Below, one piece after another: positions 24,896 through 32,699 of a stretch of 35,102 nucleotides of DNA (within the stretch, counting starts at the first letter, position 1; each line of letters starts with the position of its first letter). The notes beneath the pieces were generated by a model. It made no database searches. It saw nothing but the letters and a program-made list of their open reading frames with translations, and was not told the DNA's origin. The position numbers were made by a program, and so were the translations under genes. Origin of the DNA: Clostridia bacterium (GTDB taxonomy: Bacteria > Bacillota > Clostridia > Oscillospirales > CAG-272); contig JAFUQP010000035.1 of assembly GCA_017472305.1 (NCBI GenBank), positions 1-35,102 of the forward strand. Direction: 5' to 3'.

Positions 24896-24997
24896 AAACA
24901 CCTCTTTTTGAAAATTATAGTTTACATTTTAGAGTGAAACTGCCGTGTTTATTTCTTATTCTGCCACAGAAAAGAAAAAATATTACCAAGATAAAAC

Positions 24998-25027
24998 AAA
25001 AAAATCCTATGAAAAATCACAGGATTT
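24998..25027 (-). terminator. Intrinsic terminator after the DUF2752 gene
   Basis: On the minus strand AAATCCTGTG and CATAGGATTT pair (one mismatch) around an ATTTTT loop, followed by a run of T. It separates the DUF2752 gene from spoVAC. Confidence 0.7.
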
Positions 25028-25061
25028 TCAAAGAGAAAAACAGAGTTTAAAAATATATGTA

Positions 25062-25517
25062 TTATACTCCTCTGACAAGGATATCTCCTATATAATCAAT
25101 GCCGAAGAAGAGAAGAGCGTTTCTTATAACGAAGTTAAGCATTATTACAATAGGGATAACAAGGAGAATATTGAGCTTGAATTTTCTTACTGCCGTAAGG
25201 TCGTTCTTTATAAAGGAAATGAGTGCTCTTATATCAACGTCAATAAGAATAAGTGCCGACAGAGGGAGCGCGGGAAAATAAATAAATGATTTTAATAGGT
25301 CCAGCCGCATAAGGTAATACAGAGAGCGAGAGCCGCCGCAGCCCGGGCAGTAGAAGGGAAAAATGCTCTGGAAGGCACATTCAAATAATTTCTCTCCCGA
25401 TTCCTCGGCGCCGCCGATAAGGTAGGCGTATACTGCCGATACGGCGAGCAAAAGAAGGCTTGGAAGGAAGAAAACGAGGATAATATATTTTCTTTCGCGG
25501 CTGAAAATATTCTTCAT
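25062..25517 (-). CDS. DUF2752 family membrane protein
   Basis: The 151-residue protein has three TM segments and the hallmark of the DUF2752 family, CPGCGGSRSL, a short loop with two cysteines right after a hydrophobic helix. The role of this family is not established. The ATG at 25517 is chosen because AAAGGAG lies 8 nt before it; the frame stays open 42 nt further upstream without a good site. It has its own promoter (25592-25620) divergent from that of the next gene. Confidence 0.85.
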   Translation of the reverse strand: MKNIFSRERKYIILVFFLPSLLLLAVSAVYAYLIGGAEESGEKLFECAFQSIFPFYCPGCGGSRSLYYLMRLDLLKSFIYFPALPLSALILIDVDIRALISFIKNDLTAVRKFKLNILLVIPIVIMLNFVIRNALLFFGIDYIGDILVRGV

Positions 25518-25591
25518 TTTTCTCACTCCTTTGCTTTTATGTATCTTTTCAAGCCTCAAGGTTATTGTTAGAAAAAGAAGCCCGTAGATTT

Positions 25592-25620
25592 ATTTTATCA
25601 CAGAGTAAAACAATTTTCAA
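25592..25620 (-). promoter_or_regulatory. Promoter of the DUF2752 gene
   Basis: On the minus strand: TTGAAA, 17 nt, TAAAAT with TGA extension. It lies back to back with the promoter at 25629-25657; only 8 bp separate the two -35 boxes, so one bound regulator could control both. Confidence 0.7.
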
Positions 25621-25628
25621 GTAAGGTG

Positions 25629-25657
25629 TTGATTAATTAATAAAAATATGATAGAAT
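25629..25657 (+). promoter_or_regulatory. Promoter of the DUF4190-XRE pair
   Basis: TTGATT (25629-25634), 17 nt, TAGAAT (25652-25657) with TGA extension. Right after the expected start is a small hairpin AAGCC-GCAA-GGCTT (25665-25678) with a GNRA loop. Confidence 0.7.
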
Positions 25658-25781
25658 AAAATAAAAGCCGCAAGGCTTCGATAGTTAACAAACCCAAAGG
25701 CAAGAGAAAAAACTTTCCGGCAGAAAAAAGCTGCTTTAAATGATTTTTTCTTGTGAAGAACCACCCTCAAAGGAGAAAAAT

Positions 25782-26171
25782 ATGGATAACGGATGGCAGA
25801 ATAATAATCAACAGAACAACCAGAACGGCGATTTCATTTATAAGCAGATAATGGAAGATAAGCAGAAGAACCGCATTTGGTCGGTCGGCTCTCTCGTTAT
25901 CGGAATATTTTCGGTTTTGTGCTGCTGCTTTGAGTGGCCGGGACTTATTTTCGGTGTGCTTGCGATAGTTTTCGCTATTCTTTCGCGTAAGAACCTCGGT
26001 TACTTTGACGGACTCGCTATCGCGGGAGTAATTCTCGGCATCTTCGGCACAGTGTTCTCGGTATTTATGATACTCGGCGGCTACTTCATTGAGTCAAGCG
26101 AGTTCTACGACGAGTTTATCACCGAGTTCGAAAAGCAGTATGGCGATATGAACGACCCTAATTCCTTCTGA
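25782..26171 (+). CDS. DUF4190-like two-TM membrane protein
   Basis: The 129-residue protein has an Asn/Gln-rich N terminus (residues 1-20), then KNRIWSVGSLVIGIFSVLCCCFEWPGLIFGVLAIVFAILSRK, the typical first half of a DUF4190-type two-helix module, and a second TM helix (AIAGVILGIFGTVFSVFMIL). The C-terminal 25 residues are acidic and would lie outside the helices. Function is unknown. The ATG at 25782 follows AAAGGAG by 6 nt; an earlier in-frame start lacks a site. The XRE gene follows after 10 bp. Confidence 0.8.
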   Translation: MDNGWQNNNQQNNQNGDFIYKQIMEDKQKNRIWSVGSLVIGIFSVLCCCFEWPGLIFGVLAIVFAILSRKNLGYFDGLAIAGVILGIFGTVFSVFMILGGYFIESSEFYDEFITEFEKQYGDMNDPNSF

Positions 26172-26181
26172 AAAACATCTT

Positions 26182-26520
26182 ATGAGCGAAATTGCAAAGA
26201 TTTTAGGTAAGAGAATTCGAAACTATAGAACGGCAATGGGATTAAGTCAGGAAAAGCTTGCAGAGCTTTCGGGCTGCCATCATACTTATATAGGTCAGAT
26301 TGAGCGCGGCGAGAAGAATGCAACCGTTGAAAGCATAGAAAAGATATCCACAGCCCTCGGCGTTCCTCTCTCGAAGCTATTTGAAATGCTCGGTGTAACA
26401 GATAAGAGCGAAAGAAATATTCCGCTTGAATGCTACGAATTCCTTTCTGCCAAAACGAAAGAGGAGCAGGAACAAATTCTTCGTATTCTTCTCTGTATTG
26501 ATAAGTATAAGGAAAATTGA
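26182..26520 (+). CDS. XRE-family transcriptional regulator
   Basis: Residues 1-68 of this 112-residue protein are a Cro/CI-type HTH domain with LGKRIRNYRTAMGLSQEKLAE and HHTYIGQIERGEKNATVESIEKISTALGVPLSKLFE; helix 3 is HTYIGQIERG. The remaining 40 residues are mostly helical and probably dimerise. It is similar in layout to SinR- or SlrR-like small regulators. No ribosome binding site is seen and the gap to the membrane protein gene is 10 bp, so translation is probably coupled. Its target may be its own divergent promoter region (25592-25657), which is a guess. Confidence 0.88.
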   Translation: MSEIAKILGKRIRNYRTAMGLSQEKLAELSGCHHTYIGQIERGEKNATVESIEKISTALGVPLSKLFEMLGVTDKSERNIPLECYEFLSAKTKEEQEQILRILLCIDKYKEN

Positions 26521-26527
26521 AAAATTA

Positions 26528-26585
26528 AAGGGTGCATACTCTGCAAAAACATCTTGCATTGTATACACCCTTATGTTTTTTATTT
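26528..26585. terminator. Bidirectional terminator
   Basis: AAGGGTGCATAC (26528-26539) pairs with GTATACACCCTT (26561-26572), one mismatch; an inner GCAA/TTGC adds to the stem. T-rich sequence follows on both strands. It separates the convergent XRE and hydrolase genes. Confidence 0.8.
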
Positions 26586-26590
26586 TTGTT

Positions 26591-27289
26591 TTAGGAAAGC
26601 TCGGTAGGCTTATAGGGCTCGAGGATAATCGCGTCCTCGAAGTCGAAGCTTTTGGGGTCAACCTCGTCAAACAGTCCGTAATGCATAGGAATTGCGGCGC
26701 CTGCGCCAAGCTCGTAGGCGAAGTCGGCGGCGTCCTTTGCGTTCATATTGTTGCCCTTGCCGTTAATCGGCAGGAAGGCATAGTCAACTCCGTCCTCAAC
26801 GAGGTCAAGCACGTCGTCAAGCACGTCGTAGTTGTAGAGAGTGTCGCCGCTGTGGTAGTAGGTTTTATTGCCGTCGTCGATAATGAAGCCGACAGCGCTC
26901 CTGTCGCTATGCTCTGCGCGCACCGCGTAGAAGGTTATACCGCCCTCGCTCCATACCGAGTGGGCAGTGAGAAGAACTATATTATGCTTATCCCCGTATT
27001 TTCCGAGTGCCTTTATGGCAGAGAAAGAGGACTCCGAGCAGAGAATAGTAATATTCTCGAACCTATCAAGAACAGGAAGGAGAGTTTCGAGGTTAAGATG
27101 GTCCTCGTGAGCGTGGGTAATTAAAATTACGTCGGGACGGGTGGCGAGCGCCGAAAGGTCGGCGGGAATTCTTCTCCTCTTACCCTGACACTTTTCTCCG
27201 AGAGAGTCGGAAAGATATGGGTCGATAAGAATTCTCATTTTCCCGTTTTCGAAAAGATAGCCTGCCTGAGTGAGCCACGTAACCTTCAT
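26591..27289 (-). CDS. Metallo-beta-lactamase-fold hydrolase (UlaG-like)
   Basis: The 232-residue protein has the zinc motif HAHEDH (in LITHAHEDHLNLE), a further His in AEHSDRSAVGF, the DT pair in YYHSGDTL and a C-terminal His in AIPMHYGLFDEVDP. The compact size and the opening phrase MKVTWLTQAGYLFENGKMRILIDPYLSDS fit the UlaG-type branch that includes L-ascorbate-6-phosphate lactonase and many uncharacterised hydrolases; the substrate is unknown. The ATG at 27289 with GGAG 7 nt upstream is taken instead of the longer frame. A TGCCGC/GCGGCA hairpin (27303-27317) lies just before. Confidence 0.9.
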   Translation of the reverse strand: MKVTWLTQAGYLFENGKMRILIDPYLSDSLGEKCQGKRRRIPADLSALATRPDVILITHAHEDHLNLETLLPVLDRFENITILCSESSFSAIKALGKYGDKHNIVLLTAHSVWSEGGITFYAVRAEHSDRSAVGFIIDDGNKTYYHSGDTLYNYDVLDDVLDLVEDGVDYAFLPINGKGNNMNAKDAADFAYELGAGAAIPMHYGLFDEVDPKSFDFEDAIILEPYKPTELS

Positions 27290-27407
27290 AACTGTACTCC
27301 AATCTGCCGCGCTGCGGCACAAAATTTTTCATAGCGCACCTCTTTGAGGATTTATGCCGAGGTGTCAGTACATTTCAAAAGAAAAACTATTAAATCAGAA
27401 CGATAAA

Positions 27408-27896
27408 TCAGAACGGCGAGAGAATAAGCACGCCAAGCACTCCGCACACAGCACCCGTTACAGCACCGGCGGCAACGTCCCTTATAAAGTGTATGCCGAG
27501 AAGCACTCGCGTCACACATATTATTATACCGAGCGCGAGTAAAATTGCGCCCATCACCGGATAAATAAACATCGAAACCGACGCAATCGCGAACACCGAG
27601 TATGCGTGGCGAGAGGGGAAGGAGTGTCCTGTGCCGCCTCTTGGCTTATGCTCGTAGAAATCGTAGAGCTCGTAGGGACGCGGCGCGTTGACGTAGGCGC
27701 GAAGAACCGTAACCAAAAGAAGGGGTGAGGCTGTAATGATTATGACCTTAACGCAGGATACCCAACAGATAAGAAAGGCGCCCCAAAGAAGCGGTATAAA
27801 CGAGAGAGCCGTGACTATCACCGCCGCGTGAGAAAGAAGCGACATATATCCGTAGAGTCTTGGCTTCGAGTATATTTTTTTAAGCAAATTGTACAT
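27408..27896 (-). CDS. PAP2-family phosphatase
   Basis: This 162-residue integral membrane protein carries the three phosphatase motifs of the PAP2 superfamily: RAYVNAPRP (66-74, with Arg in place of the usual Lys), PSRH (94-97) and RxxxxxHxxxD (R130, H136, D140). It has about five TM segments. Members dephosphorylate phosphatidic acid, undecaprenyl pyrophosphate or phosphatidylglycerol phosphate; which one is not decided by sequence. The ATG lacks a good ribosome binding site (GAGGAAA is about 12 nt away). Confidence 0.9.
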   Translation of the reverse strand: MYNLLKKIYSKPRLYGYMSLLSHAAVIVTALSFIPLLWGAFLICWVSCVKVIIITASPLLLVTVLRAYVNAPRPYELYDFYEHKPRGGTGHSFPSRHAYSVFAIASVSMFIYPVMGAILLALGIIICVTRVLLGIHFIRDVAAGAVTGAVCGVLGVLILSPF

Positions 27897-27986
27897 AATA
27901 CTTTACATTTTCCTCGCTTTCGGTGGGTTTTTAATGTTGCTTCGGTAATAGAGCGCCAAATAAATGCGTGCCTTGTCCTTTTAAAA

Positions 27987-28880
27987 TCAGCCGAGGCGGC
28001 GCTCGTAAAGTGTCATAAAGTTCTCCTCGGATATGCCCGAGCGATTTTCGGGGCAGGCGTACGCGTCGCCGAGATGAGTGAGTCCTCCGAGTATTCCCGA
28101 GTGGTCGGAGCCGCCCATTTTATAGAGTCCGCGCTCGTCGCAGAGAGCCTCGAAGAACTCGTGCTCCTCGTCGGTTACCGAGGGGAATCGAGTTTCAAAG
28201 CCCATAACTCCCATATCGAGATATTCGTTTACGTATTTAATATGACCGTGAGGGTGGGCGATAACCGGAACGCCGCCTGCCTCGATAATGATTTTCACCA
28301 CGTCGGCGGTATTGACGTTTTTGTAGGAGCGGCCTGTTGCTTCGATAATTTTCTCCTCGAGCCCGAGACTGTGCGAGAAGTTCGGCTTCATAAAGTGCTC
28401 GTCGTACTCCTCTGCCGAGTAAATTCCGCGCGCCTTGTAAACCTCAAATACCTGGTTGTTACAGAGATAGTCGTTATAGGGGTAAGCGTCGCGAACGTCC
28501 TGCCAGGTAACGCCCTCGCGGAGCGTTCCGCGCTCAAGTCCCCACTTGAACATAAGCTCAGAGCGCGCGGTCTGAACAGACGAGCCGTATTCAAGCAGCT
28601 CCTTCATTTTCCTGTTGTCGGGATTGAAGTCAAAGCCGAGAAGATGCACTCCGACGCCGTGATTGTAGGTAGAGAACTCGCAGCCGAGCAGTGTCTTCAT
28701 TCCGATCCGCCTTGCCGCCTTGTTTGCAAAATAGGTTGCCTTGACGGTGTCGTGGTCGGTGATAATTATACCACCGTGGCCGAGCGAATGAGCTATTTCT
28801 ACCAGCCTCTCGGGAGAATACTCCGCATCGGAGAAGTTCGAGTGATTGTGACAGCTTGCGTAAATCTTGATTTCCTTCAT
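27987..28880 (-). CDS. PHP-domain phosphoesterase
   Basis: The 297-residue protein has the metal-binding signatures of the PHP family: HNHSNFSDAE near the N terminus, ITDHDTV, GCEFST, VIAHPHGH and GGSDHSG near the C terminus. These place it among stand-alone PHP phosphoesterases such as the RNase AM/nucleoside bisphosphatase group (TrpH-like), though a middle segment of about 100 residues (YGSSVQTARSELMFKWGLERG onward) is longer than in TrpH. The ATG at 28880 follows AGAGGTG by 7 nt. It is divergent from the P-type ATPase gene. Confidence 0.9.
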   Translation of the reverse strand: MKEIKIYASCHNHSNFSDAEYSPERLVEIAHSLGHGGIIITDHDTVKATYFANKAARRIGMKTLLGCEFSTYNHGVGVHLLGFDFNPDNRKMKELLEYGSSVQTARSELMFKWGLERGTLREGVTWQDVRDAYPYNDYLCNNQVFEVYKARGIYSAEEYDEHFMKPNFSHSLGLEEKIIEATGRSYKNVNTADVVKIIIEAGGVPVIAHPHGHIKYVNEYLDMGVMGFETRFPSVTDEEHEFFEALCDERGLYKMGGSDHSGILGGLTHLGDAYACPENRSGISEENFMTLYERRLG

Positions 28881-28961
28881 TTCAAAACACCTCTCATCAA
28901 AAGCTTGTGCCAAAAGAGCCTGCCTGTCTTGATAAACAGACCCCTCTCGGCGCTTGCTTTC

Positions 28962-28972
28962 ATTTTAGCACA
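28962..28972 (-). promoter_or_regulatory. Extended -10 promoter of the PHP gene
   Basis: On the minus strand TGTGC TAAAAT, a TGn-extended -10 with no good -35. It shares the word GTGCTA with the -10 region of the divergent P-type ATPase promoter. Confidence 0.5.
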
Positions 28973-29054
28973 TCTAAGTGTTATAAAACAGAACAAAAAT
29001 GCCGTAATATAGAACGAAAGTGCTGAAATGGAAATTCGCGACTGTTTTAGCTTT

Positions 29055-29078
29055 GTGCTATCAGTTTAGCACTTTTTT
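29055..29078 (+). terminator. Intrinsic terminator without an obvious upstream gene
   Basis: GTGCTA (29055-29060), TCAGTT, TAGCAC (29067-29072), then six T. It is oriented rightward, upstream of the P-type ATPase promoter, and the nearest rightward gene ends 2.5 kb before it. It could end a small RNA, or the repeat arms could be operator half-sites. Confidence 0.55.
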
Positions 29079-29131
29079 CCCGATTTGTCAATTGATTTAT
29101 TAAAGTTTAGCCGTATTTTAACCTATGATTA

Positions 29132-29160
29132 TTGACTTTGTTTAAAAACTGTGCTATATT
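29132..29160 (+). promoter_or_regulatory. Sigma-A promoter of the P-type ATPase gene
   Basis: TTGACT (29132-29137), 17 nt, TATATT (29155-29160) preceded by TGC. It lies 34 nt before the start codon. Confidence 0.8.
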
Positions 29161-29193
29161 AATAAAAGAATATAATTTTTTGGAGTGACTGCT

Positions 29194-31644
29194 ATGGAAA
29201 AAACAGAAATCGCCGCCGCAAGGCAGAGCGAAAACGGGGTGCTCGGCCTCACTACCGAGGAGGTAGAAAGAGAAAGAGCGCTCGGTCACGTCAACGTCAG
29301 CCGCGAGAAGGTGGGAAAGAGCACGGGAAGGATTATTTGCGAGAACCTTCTGACCTTCTTCAACCTTGTGTGGGCTATAGTTGCGGTAGTGCTTATCTCG
29401 ATAGGAAGCTTTACAAACCTTACCTTCCTCTTCATTATCATACCCAACGTTCTTATTGCTATTATCCAGGAGATAAGAGCGAAGAAAACCGTTGAGAAGC
29501 TGTCGGTTACCACCGACCCGAAGGCGGAGGTTATCCGTAACGGAGAGCTTATTGAGATTGCCGTCGAGGACATAGTCCTCGGTGACGTTATGAGAATAGA
29601 AATGGGTAAGCAGGTGCTCTCCGACGGTATAGTTCTATCGGGACTTGCAGAGGCTAACGAGAGTATGCTTACGGGTGAGTCCGACGCGATAAAGAAGACC
29701 GAGGGCGACACGGTTCTCGCGGGCAGCTATCTTGTCAGCGGCAGTATTCTCGTCAAGGTTATAAGAGTCGGCGAGGACAACTACGTTCACAAGATTGAGA
29801 AGGCGGCAAAGGGCTTTAAGAAGCCTGCATCAAACCTCTTCCGCGATATGAACAGGCTTATCAAGTACATAGGTATTATGCTCATTCCTATGGCGATAAT
29901 CTGCTTTATCTCGAACTACTTCTTCTATCTCGGAGAGGGCGAGAGCATGAAGGTTGTTATAGAAAAGACCTGCGGCTCGGTTATAGGTATGATTCCCGCG
30001 GGAATTTACCTTCTCGTAACGATTACCCTTACCCTTTCGGTAATTTCCCTCTCGAAGAAGCGCACCCTCGTCCAGGATATGTATTCTATCGAGATGCTTG
30101 CCTCGGCTGACGTCGTCTGCCTCGACAAGACGGGAACCATCACCGACGGCACTATGTGCGTAACCTCGTTCCGTACCCTCGACGGTACTCCCGAGGACGA
30201 GGTAAGAAAAATTATGGCTGCTATCGAGGGCGCTGAAAACAGCATCAACAACACCTCGAGGGCTCTTATAGACTGTTTCGGCAGGGAAGAGCGCGAGGTT
30301 TCCGACAAGATGCCCTTCTCCTCGGAGAGAAAGTACTCGGCGGTAGCCTTCTCTGACGGAGGAGTATACGCTATCGGCGCGCCTCACTTCGTGCCCTGTC
30401 CCGTAAGCGATGAGGTTGAGCGCGAAATCAAGCGCCACGCAAAGGAAGGCGAGAGAGTTCTTCTTCTTGCAAGGCTTGATTCGCTCGACTCGAAAGGCTC
30501 TGCGGTAGCGCTAATTGCAATCTCCGACAGAATAAGACCCAACGCGAAGGAAACAATAGAAAAGTTCCAGTCGCAGGGCGTTACCGTGAAGATTATCTCG
30601 GGCGACCACGCGGCAACCGTTTCGACGATAGCACAGAGAGTCGGCGTCAAGAACGCCGAGAGATATATCTCCTGCGAGAGCCTTTCCGACGAGGAGCTAA
30701 TCAAGGCTGCCGACAAGTACGCAATCTTCGGCAGAGTTACCCCCGAGCAGAAGGTTCTGCTCGTCAAGACCCTTAAGGCAAACGGTCATACCGTCGCTAT
30801 GACGGGTGACGGTGTAAACGATACCCTCGCGCTGAAGGAATCGAACTGCGCTATCGCTATGGCTGACGGCAGCGAGATGGCAAGAAAGGTATCGCAGATA
30901 GTTCTCCTTGACTCCGACTTCGGCACTCTTCCCGACGTCGTAAGAGAGGGAAGGCGCTGCATTAACAACGTGCGTATGTCGGCGGTGCTCTTCCTTATGA
31001 AGACTGTGTTCACCATCTGCCTTTCGCTCTTCGTTGTATTCGCGGGAACGGGCTATCCCTTCGAGCCGAAGCAGTTCCTGCTCCTTGAGCTGTTCGTTAT
31101 AGGTATCGCCTCGGTGCTTCTGGCACTCGAGCCGAACAACAAGCGTATAGAGGGCGACTTCCTCAAGACGGTGCTTGTCAAGAGCGTGCCTAACGCGCTG
31201 GTTATGTTCTTACCCGTGCTGCTTATACTTCTTATAGGCGGCTCGCGCTTCGGTATCGACTCGGCAAGCCGTAACTCTATCGCAACCGTCGTAGTAACGC
31301 TTATCGGTTATATCAACCTCGTCGCGCTTTGTATTCCCTATACCAAGTGGCGTCGCGGCGTTGTAATCTTTATCGGCGGCGCAATAGTCGCGGTGTCGGG
31401 CATCAGCCTTCTTCTCGGCTTTATCAGCCCCGCGCTTTACGACCTTCTTATGCTTGTGCCCGCGGTTGACAACCTTCTCTTCTTCCTCGGTATGGTGGGA
31501 GTTTCGGTAGCGCTTTCGCTGCTTCTTCAGCTCTTCCGTCCTCAGATGGAAAAGGGAATATTCAAGCTCGTGGATAAGTGCGAGCAGCTCTTCTCGGGCA
31601 TTCGCGAAAAGCTCGCAGAGAGAAAAAATAACAAGAAAGCATAA
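29194..31644 (+). CDS. CtpE-like P-type cation ATPase
   Basis: This 816-residue pump couples ATP hydrolysis to cation transport. Motifs: TGES (160-163, actuator), DKTGT (311-315, phosphorylated Asp), TGDGVND (537-543, hinge), about ten TM segments. The M4 phrase MIPAGIYLLVTITLTLS and the link RTLVQDMYSIEMLA resemble the CtpE branch, in which the mycobacterial member is a calcium transporter; the ion here is inferred, not shown. No heavy-metal CPx motif is present. The ATG at 29194 is preferred to a GTG nine bases earlier that is part of the TTGGAGTG ribosome binding site. It is monocistronic, with its own promoter. Confidence 0.93.
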   Translation: MEKTEIAAARQSENGVLGLTTEEVERERALGHVNVSREKVGKSTGRIICENLLTFFNLVWAIVAVVLISIGSFTNLTFLFIIIPNVLIAIIQEIRAKKTVEKLSVTTDPKAEVIRNGELIEIAVEDIVLGDVMRIEMGKQVLSDGIVLSGLAEANESMLTGESDAIKKTEGDTVLAGSYLVSGSILVKVIRVGEDNYVHKIEKAAKGFKKPASNLFRDMNRLIKYIGIMLIPMAIICFISNYFFYLGEGESMKVVIEKTCGSVIGMIPAGIYLLVTITLTLSVISLSKKRTLVQDMYSIEMLASADVVCLDKTGTITDGTMCVTSFRTLDGTPEDEVRKIMAAIEGAENSINNTSRALIDCFGREEREVSDKMPFSSERKYSAVAFSDGGVYAIGAPHFVPCPVSDEVEREIKRHAKEGERVLLLARLDSLDSKGSAVALIAISDRIRPNAKETIEKFQSQGVTVKIISGDHAATVSTIAQRVGVKNAERYISCESLSDEELIKAADKYAIFGRVTPEQKVLLVKTLKANGHTVAMTGDGVNDTLALKESNCAIAMADGSEMARKVSQIVLLDSDFGTLPDVVREGRRCINNVRMSAVLFLMKTVFTICLSLFVVFAGTGYPFEPKQFLLLELFVIGIASVLLALEPNNKRIEGDFLKTVLVKSVPNALVMFLPVLLILLIGGSRFGIDSASRNSIATVVVTLIGYINLVALCIPYTKWRRGVVIFIGGAIVAVSGISLLLGFISPALYDLLMLVPAVDNLLFFLGMVGVSVALSLLLQLFRPQMEKGIFKLVDKCEQLFSGIREKLAERKNNKKA

Positions 31645-31672
31645 AAAATCGGGGCTGCGTTCGACAGCCCCG
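31643..31672 (-). terminator. GC-rich hairpin with T tract on the minus strand
   Basis: CGGGGCTG (31650-31657) pairs with CAGCCCCG (31665-31672). The run of six bases (31643-31648) is A on the plus strand, so a U tract follows the hairpin only in leftward RNA. It may still mark the 3' end of the ATPase mRNA. Confidence 0.6.
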
Positions 31673-31683
31673 AGCCAATCTTA

Positions 31684-31753
31684 TGCAAGAGAGGACGGCA
31701 GTGCCCGCCTTGATTACGAGCCGTCGGTGCTTTTTGGAACGGTCGCTCTTGCA
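31684..31753 (+). ncRNA. Structured leader of map
   Basis: A perfect 8-bp outer stem TGCAAGAG (31684-31691) with CTCTTGCA (31746-31753) encloses a 6-bp stem GACGGC (31694-31699) with GCCGTC (31720-31725). The element ends 20 nt before the methionine aminopeptidase start, so opening and closing it could affect ribosome access. It matches no riboswitch class I know. Confidence 0.5.
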
Positions 31754-31773
31754 GGCTTTAAGGAAATTGCCTT

Positions 31774-32616
31774 ATGACAAACAGTAATACGGCACCGCAC
31801 CCGGGCGAGAGCTTCTCCGAGTACAGAGAGAGGCTGCGCGCCTTAGGTGTGAAGATGCCTACCGAAAAAATGATAAAAACCCCGAAGGAGATTGAGGGCT
31901 GCCGCGAGGCGGGACGGATTAATTCTCTCGTGCTTGACAGGGTTGAGAGGGAAATTTCGGTCGGAATGTCCACCGCCGATATCGATGCAATAGTGGTAAG
32001 TGAGCTTTCTGCTCTCGGCGCTACCAGCGCAACGCTCGGCTACGAGGGCTTTCCCGCCTCGGTATGCACCTCTGTAAACTCGGTAATATGCCACGGAATT
32101 CCCTCGAGAAATGAAATTCTTCGCGAGGGCGATATAATCAACGTTGACTGCACCTCGGTCTATGGGGGCTACTTTGGCGACGCGTCGCGTATGTTCTCCT
32201 TCGGTAAAATAAGCGACAGCGCAAGACGGCTTATAGGGGTCACGCGCGAGGCGGTGGAGATGTGCGTTGCGGCAATCAAGCCCTATGAAACACGTCTTGG
32301 CGATATCGGGCACATTATAAATTCCCACGCAAAGAAAAACGGCTTCTCGGTCGTTCGAGAGATAGGCGGCCACGGTGTCGGACTCGCTATGCACGAGGAC
32401 CCCTTCGTCTGCCATACAGGGCTTCCCGGCAGAGGGCTTCTCTTGGTTCCGGGTATGATATTTACGGTTGAGCCTATGATAAACGAGGGCCGCGCGAGGT
32501 TCTATATAGACCAAAAGGACGGCTGGACCGTCAGAACGCTCGACGGCAAGCTCTCGGCGCAGATAGAGTACGAGCTGCTCGTTACAGAGTCGGGCGTTGA
32601 GATACTTTCTAAATAG
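31774..32616 (+). CDS. map: Type I methionine aminopeptidase
   Basis: The enzyme removes the initiator Met from new proteins. The 280-residue protein has an N-terminal extension of about 33 residues (HPGESFSEYRERLRALGVKMP region) before the pita-bread catalytic domain. Substrate His107 (CHGIP) and the five metal ligands Asp125, Asp136, His200, Glu233 and Glu265 are all present. Glu265 lies in AQIEYELLV where most members have AQFEHT. AAGGA precedes the ATG by 9 nt. The standard map site in the ribosomal-protein operon is not in view, so this may be a second, accessory copy. Confidence 0.95.
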   Translation: MTNSNTAPHPGESFSEYRERLRALGVKMPTEKMIKTPKEIEGCREAGRINSLVLDRVEREISVGMSTADIDAIVVSELSALGATSATLGYEGFPASVCTSVNSVICHGIPSRNEILREGDIINVDCTSVYGGYFGDASRMFSFGKISDSARRLIGVTREAVEMCVAAIKPYETRLGDIGHIINSHAKKNGFSVVREIGGHGVGLAMHEDPFVCHTGLPGRGLLLVPGMIFTVEPMINEGRARFYIDQKDGWTVRTLDGKLSAQIEYELLVTESGVEILSK

Positions 32617-32699
32617 CTTCATATAAACAGAGCCCTCTTGACTAAAGGCGGAGTAGCTTTTGGTGAGCGCGGCTCTCGGATTTACGGAAAGGAGCGCAA

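Noticed and set aside
24902-24990. Sigma-G promoter for spoVAC
   Set aside because: A GAATAA and a CACTCTA occur, but their spacing of about 19 nt and poor -10 do not fit the known 17-18 nt arrangement well enough.
24945-25289. 114-residue plus-strand frame
   Set aside because: Tyr/Lys-rich, antisense to the DUF2752 gene and its terminator; no ribosome binding site.
27828-29012. 394-residue plus-strand frame
   Set aside because: It is antisense to the PHP-domain gene and part of the PAP2 gene, both with complete motifs and proper ribosome binding sites.
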